A stretch of 64,000 nucleotides of DNA from RHLJ01 sp965222205 (GCA_965222205.1 OZ244932.1:1612001-1676000); one strand, 5' to 3'. Shown: positions 52,719 through 61,132, numbered from the stretch's first letter. A program made the numbers and translations. The notes: generated from the letters alone by a model not told the origin.

Positions 52719-53015
52719 TTAATGTGGAATAATATCCTCAAACAAATCTTTCCACTCGGGATTAATGGAATTAATTAAATCGATCTTTTTCTGTCTTGAA
52801 CCTGCCTTTACTTGTTTCTCTCTTTTTATGGCAAATTCAGGATCGCCAACCTCTTCATAGTAAACTAGCTTATCAACATTATATCTTGAAGTAAACCCCT
52901 TAAAGTGTTTGCTCTTATGTTGGATTACTCTATTGAGTAAATCACTTGTTACACCTGTATAGAGAACCGTATGATTCTTATTTGTAAGTATATATACACA
53001 AAGTGATTTTTCCAT
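52719..53015 (-). CDS. Small GIY-YIG nuclease-family protein
   Basis: A 98-residue single-domain GIY-YIG protein of the UPF0213/YhbQ type. 'CVYILTN' and 'LYTGVTSDLLNRVIQHK' supply the two tyrosines and the arginine of the active site. 'VYYEEVGDPEFAIKREKQVK' gives the family glutamate. I chose the ATG at 53015; another ATG at 53018 and the longer frame to 53048 run into the flanking repeat. The gene is bracketed by two near-identical copies of the palindromic element, which makes it a candidate for a moved or moving unit. Confidence 0.85.
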   Translation of the reverse strand: MEKSLCVYILTNKNHTVLYTGVTSDLLNRVIQHKSKHFKGFTSRYNVDKLVYYEEVGDPEFAIKREKQVKAGSRQKKIDLINSINPEWKDLFEDIIPH

Positions 53016-53039
53016 CATAGCAAAAATAATAATCTTTTC

Positions 53040-53135
53040 GGTCATCACGAGGAGCTGGTGAACTGATCTATAATTTCGATAAACCTCGACGACGTGATCT
53101 CCTAATCAACACCTCCAAGCTTATACCATGAGATT
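53040..53135. repeat. Palindromic element, left part (copy 3), joined to another repeat
   Basis: 96 bases, 94 identical to 52558-52653, from GGTCATCACGAGGAG to CCATGAGATT. At that point the normal continuation (GCTTCGTCG) is replaced by the hairpin-rich repeat starting 53139, so this element is cut in its middle. Confidence 0.8.
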
Positions 53136-53138
53136 CTA

Positions 53139-53260
53139 CTCGTTCCGAAGCTCCAGCTTCGGAATGCTAACCGGAAGCTCTGCTTCCAGTGAAGTAAATC
53201 TAGATGAATACATACCAAATTCCATCTAGTCAGGACTGACATCCCCCGTCATTTTGTTTA
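53139..53260. repeat. Hairpin-rich dispersed repeat, copy 2
   Basis: Same family as 51312-51431, with the same two hairpins. Differences concentrate in the second half. It sits between the left and right parts of a palindromic element. Confidence 0.7.
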
Positions 53261-53263
53261 CCC

Positions 53264-53351
53264 AATCAACGCTCCCGAACCTATTCCATAAGATTGCTTA
53301 GTCGATTTCTTTCCGGACATGATTAAAAATCAAAAGCTCCTCGCGATGACC
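53264..53351. repeat. Palindromic element, right part (copy 4)
   Basis: From AATCAACGCTCCCGAAC to GCTCCTCGCGATGACC. It corresponds to the last 88 bases of the complete copy at 52621-52708, with more differences than the left part at 53040. Thirty-odd bases of the middle are therefore present twice around the inserted repeat. Confidence 0.7.
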
Positions 53352-53409
53352 TGCTTGCAAAGTCCAGTCTTACTTGTTCAATCGTAATTCTCTATTCTTA
53401 ACTCAATCC

Positions 53410-55536
53410 TCACCCTTCTTCAGGCTCCAGGTTTTCTTTCACCACACGTTCCTGAACATCGAATGGAACAGGAGCATAGTGAGCAAATTCCCGTGTGTAA
53501 GTTGCGCTGCCTTGCGTCATAGATTTCAAGCGGGTTGAATAGTGATCCAGTTCCTCCAAAGGTACATGAGCTTTGATTTTTTGAAGTGCTCCTTCCGCTT
53601 CCATTCCTTGAATTTGTCCACGGCGGGTTCCAAGATCACTCATCACATCTCCCATGAATTCTGAGGGTACCGTTACCTCAATTTGATACACTGGTTCCAT
53701 CAGCTTTGGATTTGCCTTCATAAAGCCATCTCTGAAAGCCATTCGAGCCGCTGTTTTAAAAGCCGCTTCGTTGGAATCAACAGAATGCATTGATCCATCA
53801 AACACCGAAACACGAATATCACGGGAACGACAACCACTCATAGGCCCACTTTCCATTTTCTCCATAATTCCTTTCAAAATTGCCGGCATAAAACGGTTAT
53901 CAATCACACCACCTACAATACAATTCTGGAATACGAGCTTACCTCCCCAGGGCAGTTCATGCTCTTCTACTTTTCGTACTTTTATGTCTGAGGGATCGGG
54001 CATTCCTTCTTCAAAAGGTTCAATCAATAGATGAACCTCAGCATATTGTCCCGCTCCACCGGATTGCTTTTTATGCTTGTATTGAGTTTTCACTGAACTT
54101 GTAATCGTTTCCCGATAAGGAATTCTTGGAGTCACAAATTCAACATCCAGATTAAACCTGTTTGTAAGCATGTGTTCAATCGTGCCCAGGTGTTCTTCGC
54201 CCTGACCATGAATCAGGATTTGTTTTAGCTCCTGGCTGTGTTCAATTACTGCTGAAGGATCTTCCCGGTGGATTTGATGTAATGCATTACCAAGTTTATC
54301 CTCGTCCCCTTCTTTGGTAAGTTTAACCGCCGTTCGAATCGTAGTTGATGGGAAATGTATTGGATCGAGTTTTACGGCATGCCCTTTTTCATGGAGCGTA
54401 TCATTAACTTCACTGTCTTTTAACTTAACTACAGCAGCAATGTCCCCGGTGTTAACTTCTGGCACTTCAATACGTTTATGTCCCTCAGTTACATAAAGGT
54501 TCCCAAGACGCACAGAGTTGGAATTGCTTTCATTCACCAGATCCATTCCCGGGAGAACCGACCCTCCGTAAACTTTAAAGTAGATCAAATCTCCTACATG
54601 AGACTCAGAATGAGTTTTAAAGAGAAACATTACCTCCTTACCATCAGGATCGAGGGAAAACTCCTCTCCATCTTCGGTCTTTGGAGGATTAGCTTCCAGT
54701 GGATTCGGAGCTACATCATCAATAAAGCCCATGATACGACCGGTTCCCATATTCCTTGAAGCACAGGCACAGAATAGTGGATAGATATTTCCCTTTACCA
54801 AAGAAAGATGAAGCCCATTCTGCATTTGCTCTTCATCCAATTCTCCATGTTCGAAATAAATATCCATGAGTGTTTCGTCATTCTCAGCAATCACCTCCAC
54901 TAATTCCTGATGGAGTTGAGCCGCCCGTTCTTTTTGAGAATCTGGGATTGGTAGTTTATCTGGTTTACCTCCTCCCTCCGGGAATTCGTACATCGTCATT
55001 CTGAGTACATCAATAATGGCGTGAAAGTCTCCCCCTTCACTAAACGGATACTGCACCACTGTAACTTCCCTTCCAAAATGCTCTTTCGATTCCTCCACAG
55101 CTTTCCAAAAATCAGAGCGTTCGTTATCCAGCTTATTCACCACAAACATGGAAGGCACGTTGTACTTTTGTGTGTACTTCCAAAGTGAATCAGTAGCAAC
55201 CTCTACCCCATTTTCAGCATTTAAAGTGAAAATTGCAGTATCTGCAACTCTCAATGCGCCAACAACTTCCCCGATATAATCAGAGGTTCCCGGGGTATCT
55301 ATCAGATTAATTTTGTGTCCTCTCCAATCTAAATTCATGAATGATGAGAAAATCGACTTCTCTTTTTCTTTCTCTAATTCATGGTAATCTGATACCGTAT
55401 TTTTTTCTTCTATAGATCCCCTTCTGTTTATCGCTCCGGCTTCAAACAACATAGTTTCGGCGAGGGTTGTTTTACCGGAGCCGGAATGCCCCAACAACAC
55501 AACATTTCTAACTCTGGTGGGATTATATACTTTCAT
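53410..55536 (-). CDS. EF-G-like translation GTPase without catalytic histidine
   Basis: A 708-residue paralogue of elongation factor G of the EF-G-2/FusA2-like group. Domain order is as in EF-G: GTPase with G1 'GHSGSGKTT', G3 'DTPGTSDYIGEV' and G4 'NKLD', then domains II-V including 'YRETITSSVKTQYKHKKQSG' and 'LGTRRGQIQGMEAEG'. In canonical EF-G the G3 motif is DTPGHVDF; here T84 stands in the place of the catalytic His. The insertions of the G' subdomain are shortened. I chose the ATG at 55536 (MKVYNPTRVR); the frame is open upstream to 55626, into a palindromic repeat. A role in translation stress is possible but not shown. Confidence 0.9.
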   Translation of the reverse strand: MKVYNPTRVRNVVLLGHSGSGKTTLAETMLFEAGAINRRGSIEEKNTVSDYHELEKEKEKSIFSSFMNLDWRGHKINLIDTPGTSDYIGEVVGALRVADTAIFTLNAENGVEVATDSLWKYTQKYNVPSMFVVNKLDNERSDFWKAVEESKEHFGREVTVVQYPFSEGGDFHAIIDVLRMTMYEFPEGGGKPDKLPIPDSQKERAAQLHQELVEVIAENDETLMDIYFEHGELDEEQMQNGLHLSLVKGNIYPLFCACASRNMGTGRIMGFIDDVAPNPLEANPPKTEDGEEFSLDPDGKEVMFLFKTHSESHVGDLIYFKVYGGSVLPGMDLVNESNSNSVRLGNLYVTEGHKRIEVPEVNTGDIAAVVKLKDSEVNDTLHEKGHAVKLDPIHFPSTTIRTAVKLTKEGDEDKLGNALHQIHREDPSAVIEHSQELKQILIHGQGEEHLGTIEHMLTNRFNLDVEFVTPRIPYRETITSSVKTQYKHKKQSGGAGQYAEVHLLIEPFEEGMPDPSDIKVRKVEEHELPWGGKLVFQNCIVGGVIDNRFMPAILKGIMEKMESGPMSGCRSRDIRVSVFDGSMHSVDSNEAAFKTAARMAFRDGFMKANPKLMEPVYQIEVTVPSEFMGDVMSDLGTRRGQIQGMEAEGALQKIKAHVPLEELDHYSTRLKSMTQGSATYTREFAHYAPVPFDVQERVVKENLEPEEG

Positions 55537-55602
55537 GGTGAACTCCGTTTTTTGATTGCTATTTTGCAGAGATGATTTTGATCTTTCTATACCTCTAAAT
55601 TT

Positions 55603-55703
55603 GTCATACTGAACTTGTTTCTGCACCTGTGAAGCGTTGTTTTAATATTTTGGATATTAGCGTGATCAACGCACAACAGACCCTGAAACAAGTTCAGGGT
55701 GAC
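55603..55703. repeat. Palindromic dispersed-type repeat with GTCA/TGAC ends
   Basis: GTCATACTGAACTTGTTTC (55603-55621) and GAAACAAGTTCAGGGTGAC (55685-55703) are inverted repeats with 2 mismatches in 19. Inside, GCGTTG and CAACGC pair again. The sequence is of the GTCA(C/T)CCTGAACTTGTTTCAG kind found scattered in many bacterial genomes. It lies 66 bp upstream of the EF-G-like start. Confidence 0.6.
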
Positions 55704-55854
55704 AACCTTAATGGAGAAAGTCACTTAACTTATTTCAAAAGCATCAACAAAAAGTCAATGTTAAAATCTACGCTTTGATTTGTCAATGAACATGCGGAAC
55801 ATTCGTGAAGTGAATGTGAAGAAATAATTTAACCTACTGGCGGAAAGAATCAAG
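55704..55854. promoter_or_regulatory. Intergenic region before asparaginase
   Basis: About 150 bp that should hold the promoter of the asparaginase gene. A GGCGGAAAG stretch before the ATG is weakly Shine-Dalgarno-like. I see no other structure. Confidence 0.2.
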
Positions 55855-56862
55855 ATGAAAAAAATCCTCCTAATCCAAACTGGTGGAACTATTGCAATGA
55901 GCGCAAAAGGTGAAGGCGTTGAGCTCAATCCGAAAGCGTGGTCGGGTACACTGGTGGACCGGGTGACTGAGCTTAGCGAGCTAGCAGAAATTCATACACA
56001 TCCACTTTTCTTTGAAGATAGTTCTGATCTGAACACCAGCCACTGGCAGGAACTCTCCCAATGTATTAAATCAAATTATGAGAGATTTGACGGCTTTGTA
56101 ATCCTGCATGGTACTGATACGATGGCTTACACGGCTTCTGCCCTGTCTTTTGCGTTACTGAATCTTGCTAAACCTGTGATTCTCACCGGAAGCCAGGTTC
56201 CGCTGAGCAGTATCCGCAGTGATGCTCGACGTAACCTGATCAATTCGGTAGAGATGGCGACTACTGATTTACGGGAAGTTGCCATTTGTTTCAATGATCA
56301 TGTATATCGCGGAAATCGTGCAACCAAACTCAGTATTGGAGATTTTGATGCTTTTGGGTCTCCAAATTATCCGTTTATTGCTGAAATAGGATTAAAGATT
56401 GAGATGAACTCCAATCGCCCTGCTCCTTCCTCTCCGCTGGATGTTCAAGCTAACTTTGACAACTCATTGGTAGTTCTCACGGTTTTCCCTTCTCTGAATA
56501 CGGAGTTTCTGATGAAGCTTGATCTCTCAAAACTAAAAGCAATTATCGTTCGGTCATTCGGTAGTGGAAATTTCCCAATGAAAGGAGAATTCAGTCTCCT
56601 CCCATTTCTGGAGAAGTGCCGGGAGCATGATGTGATTGTAGTATTTGTCTCGCAAGCTGACTACGATGCGGTTGATTTAACGAAATATCCGGCTGGAAGA
56701 AAGGCGCTGGAAGTTGGAGCCATCTCCGGCGGAGATATGACTCTGGAAGCCGCTTTGACTAAAATGATGTGGTTACTGGGAAATTATGAAGATTCGGGTG
56801 TGATCAAGAAGCTTTATCAAACTAATTTAGCGGGCGAATTGACTAGCAATCAAGAATTATAA
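55855..56862 (+). CDS. ansA: L-asparaginase, cytoplasmic type I
   Basis: Hydrolyses asparagine to aspartate and ammonia. The 335-residue protein has both catalytic threonine motifs, 'LIQTGGTIAMSAKGEGVEL' and 'FVILHGTDTMAYTASALSF', and further 'VILTGSQVPLSSIRSDARRN' and 'IVRSFGSGNFPM'. There is no signal peptide, which points to the type I low-affinity enzyme. It stands as a single gene with its own leader, 92 bp before the exonuclease gene. Confidence 0.95.
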   Translation: MKKILLIQTGGTIAMSAKGEGVELNPKAWSGTLVDRVTELSELAEIHTHPLFFEDSSDLNTSHWQELSQCIKSNYERFDGFVILHGTDTMAYTASALSFALLNLAKPVILTGSQVPLSSIRSDARRNLINSVEMATTDLREVAICFNDHVYRGNRATKLSIGDFDAFGSPNYPFIAEIGLKIEMNSNRPAPSSPLDVQANFDNSLVVLTVFPSLNTEFLMKLDLSKLKAIIVRSFGSGNFPMKGEFSLLPFLEKCREHDVIVVFVSQADYDAVDLTKYPAGRKALEVGAISGGDMTLEAALTKMMWLLGNYEDSGVIKKLYQTNLAGELTSNQEL

Positions 56863-56953
56863 ATTCAAAACTAAAAAATGGTTTGACGGTACCTCATTTT
56901 TAATTTTGAATTTTAAATTTTGAATTCATTCCTTTCAGAAAATAAACGCCTCC

Positions 56954-57670
56954 ATGTATTTCATCTTCGACTTAGAAACTATTCCCGATATCGATTTCAT
57001 TCGAACGGTTTTAAATGATCAGGAATCGGATGAAGAATTATTACTTGAAAATGCCAGCGAAGAACTGGCTCGAAATAAGTCTGGCTTTTTACCACCGATG
57101 TACCACCGAATGGTTTCCTGGGTTGGATTGTGGATTGAAAATACCGGTCAGCCTAGACAAAAAATTGGCTGGAATGGAGCTGATGAAAAAGAAGGATTGG
57201 AGAAAATTTTCGAGGCCATTGGCACTTATAAAGACTTTGGACTCATCCATCACAACGGTAAAGGCTTCGATATACCCGTATTAACTTATCGGGCTATGAA
57301 GCACGGACTCCAGATGCCGGTTCGTATGAGTGATTACGATATCCGTTACCGATATAGTCGCCATAACGTAGATCTTGTTGATGAATTCAGTAATTATGGA
57401 GCCAGCTCCTGGCCTAAACTCAAACATCTTGGACAGCTTATCGGCATACCATTCAAGCAAACTGGAGAAGGTAATCAGGTCTATGAAATGTTTAAACGCA
57501 ATGAGTTGGACTTGATTGAGCATTACTGCTATGAAGATGTAATGGCAACCTATATAGTCTGGCTGTATATGCAATTCACGACCGGACATATTCCCGAAGA
57601 CCAGTTTAATAATTTAAAGGAACGTGCTCTTTCAAAGCTTAATGAAATTCAAACCAGTAATGATCATTAA
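56954..57670 (+). CDS. PolB-like 3'-5' exonuclease (DEDD fold)
   Basis: A 238-residue protein of the DNA_pol_B_exo2 type. The exonuclease metal-binding residues are in 'FIFDLETIPD' (motif I), 'LIHHNGKGFDIPVLTYRAMK' (motif II) and 'HYCYEDVMATYIVWLYMQF' (motif III). Middle features are 'DIRYRYSRHNVDLVDEFSNY' and 'WPKLKHLGQLIGIPFK'. It is predicted to degrade DNA from 3' ends in repair or turnover; the exact role is unknown. It lacks a polymerase domain. Confidence 0.85.
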   Translation: MYFIFDLETIPDIDFIRTVLNDQESDEELLLENASEELARNKSGFLPPMYHRMVSWVGLWIENTGQPRQKIGWNGADEKEGLEKIFEAIGTYKDFGLIHHNGKGFDIPVLTYRAMKHGLQMPVRMSDYDIRYRYSRHNVDLVDEFSNYGASSWPKLKHLGQLIGIPFKQTGEGNQVYEMFKRNELDLIEHYCYEDVMATYIVWLYMQFTTGHIPEDQFNNLKERALSKLNEIQTSNDH

Positions 57671-58093
57671 AACCTGATTATTAAAACTAATACTCTGCTT
57701 ATATCTTCTAACTGGGGTAATCCTGAAAAAATATAACATCAACAAAGTTACCCTCCGCTGAGCATAAATTTAATTCAGTACTTCACCCCACCTATTCTAA
57801 CAGTACAGATAAAAAAATCCCTAAAGATTTCATAAGTATTGCCGATGTAATTCTATCCGTTTTTTTCCCGATCCTTAAATTCATGGTGGGCCGGCTTGCT
57901 TAATATATATCGGATTCCATAGCTAACAAGATAAGATTATTAAGGAAAAATAGGTAGTCAGGTAAATTCTAATACTCTTTTAAGTTACTTAAAGCCCATC
58001 AGTTAGCACTGTGTGGGCTATTTTATGGGGATGATTTATATATTAAAATTTTTTAATGTTAATTTTAATTAATATTTTAGTCATGTTATAATC
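57671..58093. other. Long intergenic region with a hairpin at 57993-58019
   Basis: No coding frame of note. The hairpin AGCCCA-T-CAGT-TAGC-ACTG-TG-TGGGCT is followed by ATTTTATG and precedes the lipoprotein gene by about 75 bp. With the AT-rich promoter-like TTGCTTAATATATATC at about 57897, it could delimit a small RNA of some 100 bases or be a leader structure. The last 50 bases are very AT-rich and may include the lipoprotein promoter. Confidence 0.3.
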
Positions 58094-58642
58094 ATGACTA
58101 AGCTATACTACATATTAATCCCTTGTTTGGCGTTATTAGCGTGTCAAACTTCACCTGTTTCAATTGAAGGAGATTCTACTTTTCAAAATGAACAAACCTT
58201 ACAAAGCAAACCCACTTGTCAAGAGAATACTAATTCGGGTGACTGCGCCCTTCTTCTTTTTTCTATCGATTATGATTTTCCTGATCAGGAATGTCAGGTT
58301 TATGATAAACTCATCCGGATTGATACGAAATTTGAAGCTCCTGCTGGATTAAAAGACGGGTCTGTTACTCGTGTGGATTGGGAATTCTTTCCTGATGGTA
58401 ACGCTGGGTTCTGGACAATGCCTATCGAAGATACCGAGCTAAATGAAGGTATAATTCGAATTGATGGATGCTTTACATATGGTAAGCAAACTACTCTAAG
58501 GATAAAAAGAAATATTACGGATCACTATGGAGTAGAAAGCAATACACTTGCCATTGATATTCCCCGCCCTAATGAAAAAGTAACAACCAACAATACTCCT
58601 CAGTCAATGTTTGAAGTATTGGCTTATAAGACAACATTTTGA
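58094..58642 (+). CDS. Predicted lipoprotein, 182 residues
   Basis: The signal is a clear lipoprotein type (LIPCLALLAC, Cys at residue 17). The mature part has six to seven beta segments with 'FSIDYDFPDQECQVYDKLIR', 'TRVDWEFFPDGNAGFWTMPI' and 'ITDHYGVESNTLAIDIPRPN', perhaps an immunoglobulin-like fold. Four cysteines (QENT-, GDCALL, DQECQ, DGCFT regions) may form two disulfides. No family is recognised. It is followed by the convergent outer-membrane gene. Confidence 0.65.
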   Translation: MTKLYYILIPCLALLACQTSPVSIEGDSTFQNEQTLQSKPTCQENTNSGDCALLLFSIDYDFPDQECQVYDKLIRIDTKFEAPAGLKDGSVTRVDWEFFPDGNAGFWTMPIEDTELNEGIIRIDGCFTYGKQTTLRIKRNITDHYGVESNTLAIDIPRPNEKVTTNNTPQSMFEVLAYKTTF

Positions 58643-58687
58643 GAAATAATCAGAACTCTCACCAGGTTTGGGCTTTAAATTGTTTCC

Positions 58688-59449
58688 TTAAAAATCCAGT
58701 CCGAGTCCTACTTTCAGATTTATTCTCTTTTTTGGAGCTCCGACAGGTGGATTAGCATCCCATGAATATGTGTTCGTTATATTAAGATTCATTTTTTCAG
58801 ATAAAAGAACCACGAGTCTGGATTCATTGTGTAACCTATAATCTTCCCAAAGATTATAGATAGGTTGATAATAGGTGGTGGTATAGAAATCAGCCGTTTC
58901 CGATATATTAAGTACGATATTTAAATACTGGCTGATCCTTAGATCTCTGTGAATAGTAGAAGCATCATCCAGCAATTCCTCGAATTCATACATTGGAATA
59001 ACTCCAAAATTAACCAACAACGATTGATCATTAATTAATTGTAATCTGGCCCCAACACCGGAGAGAAACCGATATTTCAGAAGTGATATTTTATCATCCT
59101 GAATCTGAGTAAATGCTTCCAGTGTTACTCCTTTACGTACCGGACGATTATATCTTAAATGAAGAAAGGCAGCATCCTGAAAATCCGTATTTAAAGAGCG
59201 GGAAATCTTATAGTCGCCTATCAACAGGAACAGATGTTCATCTTTCCGATATTGCAGATTACTTAACACATTGAAGCTGTAAATCACTTGATCATTATCA
59301 AGATAACTACCGGAAAGGTTCAATGAACCAGATAAACCATTATTCTCTGAATCTATCCTTTGTCGCTCAATATCAACAACCTGCCCAAAAAGCAGATTTG
59401 ACATCAGAAGTACAATTACCGTAGTAAAAAAGAAAATTTTCGTTGTCAC
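58688..59449 (-). CDS. DUF481-like outer-membrane protein
   Basis: A 253-residue exported barrel-like protein. I chose the GTG at 59449, which gives a good signal peptide (TTKIFFFTTVIVLLMSNLLFG|Q). The frame is open to 59545, but that part is hydrophilic and unlikely to be translated. The mature part alternates short polar/nonpolar strands ('GSLNLSGSYLDNDQVIYSFN', 'LSGVGARLQLINDQSLLVNF', 'FYTTTYYQPIYNLWEDYRLH') and ends in 'LKVGLGLDF', with a terminal Phe for outer-membrane insertion. It resembles DUF481 proteins. Function unknown. Confidence 0.7.
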   Translation of the reverse strand: MTTKIFFFTTVIVLLMSNLLFGQVVDIERQRIDSENNGLSGSLNLSGSYLDNDQVIYSFNVLSNLQYRKDEHLFLLIGDYKISRSLNTDFQDAAFLHLRYNRPVRKGVTLEAFTQIQDDKISLLKYRFLSGVGARLQLINDQSLLVNFGVIPMYEFEELLDDASTIHRDLRISQYLNIVLNISETADFYTTTYYQPIYNLWEDYRLHNESRLVVLLSEKMNLNITNTYSWDANPPVGAPKKRINLKVGLGLDF

Positions 59450-59579
59450 TAAAACAGAATATTGATTTATAGAGTTAGATGTTTGATTGTTCGTTTTAGC
59501 CTCATTTAAGAGATACAAAGGCTCTTTCTCTCCAGCTCCTAACACTCATTTTTGATACGCTAAGTTACTAATGTATTGA

Positions 59580-61061
59580 CTAAACTATTCGATCGGGATC
59601 ACTGAAATCAGGTATCTCCCCTTTATAGCCGAATATTTTTTTAATCAACTTAACAGACCACTCGCTCTGATTTTTGATATACCATTGATCAGCAGCACGT
59701 CTGGCTCCTAACCCCCAACTTGGATATGGATGAATGGTATCGGCCAGATTTCTTAAACTCACTCCATTTTTCATCGCGACAGCGTATTCTGATATTATCT
59801 CGCCAGCATGAGCTCCAACCACAGTTGCTCCATATAATTTTCCGGTAAGTTTATTAGCAAAAAGTTTAATCAACCCAACAGGTTCATTATCGGTGAGTGC
59901 CCGGTCTATTTTTGAGTATGGAAATCGATAGACTTCGAAGCTTGTTTCATCCTTGTTCAGTTGCTCTTCTGTTTGACCGACATGAGCAAGCTCAGGATCA
60001 GTAAAAGTAACCCAGGGAACGTGTTTTTCATCAATTTTCATAGGGATTTTGAGTAAAGCTCTTGTAGTTGCCACCTTTGCAGTATGTTCGCTCATATGCG
60101 TGAATTGATACCTTCCGTTTACATCTCCTATGGCATAAATATGGCTCACATTGGTCTGGCATGAATCATTAACACGTATCCCTTTTTTATCTGAACGAAC
60201 ACCTGCTTTCTCAAGATCGAGCTGCTCTGTATTCGGGATTCTTCCGGTAGCCATCAACAGATGTGTCCCACTTATCTTTTTTACAACTCCCTCTTGTTCC
60301 ACTTCAATTGAGATTTTACTCCCCTTTTTGCTAACTACTTTGATGGAGGTATTCATCTCAAAATTTACTCCCTGACTTTGTAGCTCGGACATAAGTATTT
60401 CTACCAGCTCTTCGTCATCGTTTTGCATAATCCGATCCGCCATATCAATAACTGTAACTTTAGAGCCCAGATTGGAAAAAGCCTGACTCATTTCAATCCC
60501 GATTGGACCACCTCCAATAATCAATAACTCTTCCGGTAAATCTGCTATCTCAAATAACGTTTCGTTCGTCAGGTAATCAACCTTATCGAGCCCTTTGATT
60601 GCAGGAACAGCCGCCCGGGCTCCCGTTGCGATAAAAAAGTATTTTGAGCTGACAGTTCGCTTCCTTCCTTCTTCCAGGTCAATTTCTATGTTATGTTGGT
60701 CGATAAATCTGGCTTCACCGAAAACTACTTCTATGTGCTGATCTTCATATATCTTTGGATCGTCAGCTTCTTCATACACTTCCTGGCGAATGTTATGAAC
60801 ATGCTCAATCACCTTTGAGAAATTGATTTCCGGTTCGTTATCAATCAACCCGAATTTTCCGGCTTCGCGAATGTTCCGGGCAACTTTTCCAGCTTTAAGC
60901 AGCACTTTGCTGGGTACACAACCTGTCCATGTACAATCACCCCCCAGCCGATGACGTTCGATCATCATGGTTTTGGCTCCAACATTCGCCGAAATACCAG
61001 AGGCAGTTAATCCAGCCGCTCCTCCACCTATTACAATACTATCAAATTCAAATTCAGACAT
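59580..61061 (-). CDS. FAD-dependent pyridine nucleotide-disulfide oxidoreductase (mercuric reductase-like)
   Basis: A 493-residue class I flavin disulfide reductase. FAD binding is shown by 'SIVIGGGAAGLTASG' and 'YAIGDVNGRYQ', NAD(P) binding by 'ELLIIGGGPIGIEMSQAF', and the redox pair by 'GGDCTWTGCVPSKVLLKAGK' (C-x4-C). The C-terminal 'DTIHPYPSWGLGARRAADQWYI' replaces the usual His-Glu dyad of lipoamide dehydrogenase. This marks it as one of the 'CTWTGC' oxidoreductases often annotated as mercuric reductase; it lacks the vicinal Cys tail of MerA, so that name is doubtful. It starts directly after a terminator. Confidence 0.85.
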   Translation of the reverse strand: MSEFEFDSIVIGGGAAGLTASGISANVGAKTMMIERHRLGGDCTWTGCVPSKVLLKAGKVARNIREAGKFGLIDNEPEINFSKVIEHVHNIRQEVYEEADDPKIYEDQHIEVVFGEARFIDQHNIEIDLEEGRKRTVSSKYFFIATGARAAVPAIKGLDKVDYLTNETLFEIADLPEELLIIGGGPIGIEMSQAFSNLGSKVTVIDMADRIMQNDDEELVEILMSELQSQGVNFEMNTSIKVVSKKGSKISIEVEQEGVVKKISGTHLLMATGRIPNTEQLDLEKAGVRSDKKGIRVNDSCQTNVSHIYAIGDVNGRYQFTHMSEHTAKVATTRALLKIPMKIDEKHVPWVTFTDPELAHVGQTEEQLNKDETSFEVYRFPYSKIDRALTDNEPVGLIKLFANKLTGKLYGATVVGAHAGEIISEYAVAMKNGVSLRNLADTIHPYPSWGLGARRAADQWYIKNQSEWSVKLIKKIFGYKGEIPDFSDPDRIV

Positions 61062-61132
61062 AAAAAAAGCTCCGGGTTAGTAGTACAATTCAAAAGATAA
61101 CCTGTTGAATCATACTACCAAACTCCGAAGCT
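61062..61132 (-). terminator. Terminator/attenuator abutting the oxidoreductase start codon
   Basis: On the minus strand AGCTTCGG ... GTAGTATGATTCAA-loop-TTGAATTGTACTAC ... CCGGAGCT is followed by TTTTTTT, and the next base is the A of the ATG at 61061. The stem has few mismatches, with an 11-base loop. It ends the ppdK transcript. Because the T-tract touches the start codon, transcripts of the oxidoreductase must either read through it (attenuation) or begin at or near the ATG. Confidence 0.7.

Noticed and set aside
52719..53015. GIY-YIG homing endonuclease of an intron
   Set aside because: The protein is a short single-domain UPF0213/YhbQ type without a DNA-binding tail, and it does not interrupt another gene.
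51312..53351. CRISPR array
   Set aside because: The repeats are long, palindromic, few and irregularly spaced, with genes between them; no cas gene is present.
59580..61061. True mercuric reductase
   Set aside because: There is no C-terminal vicinal cysteine pair, no N-terminal heavy-metal domain and no mer neighbours; only the oxidoreductase fold is supported.
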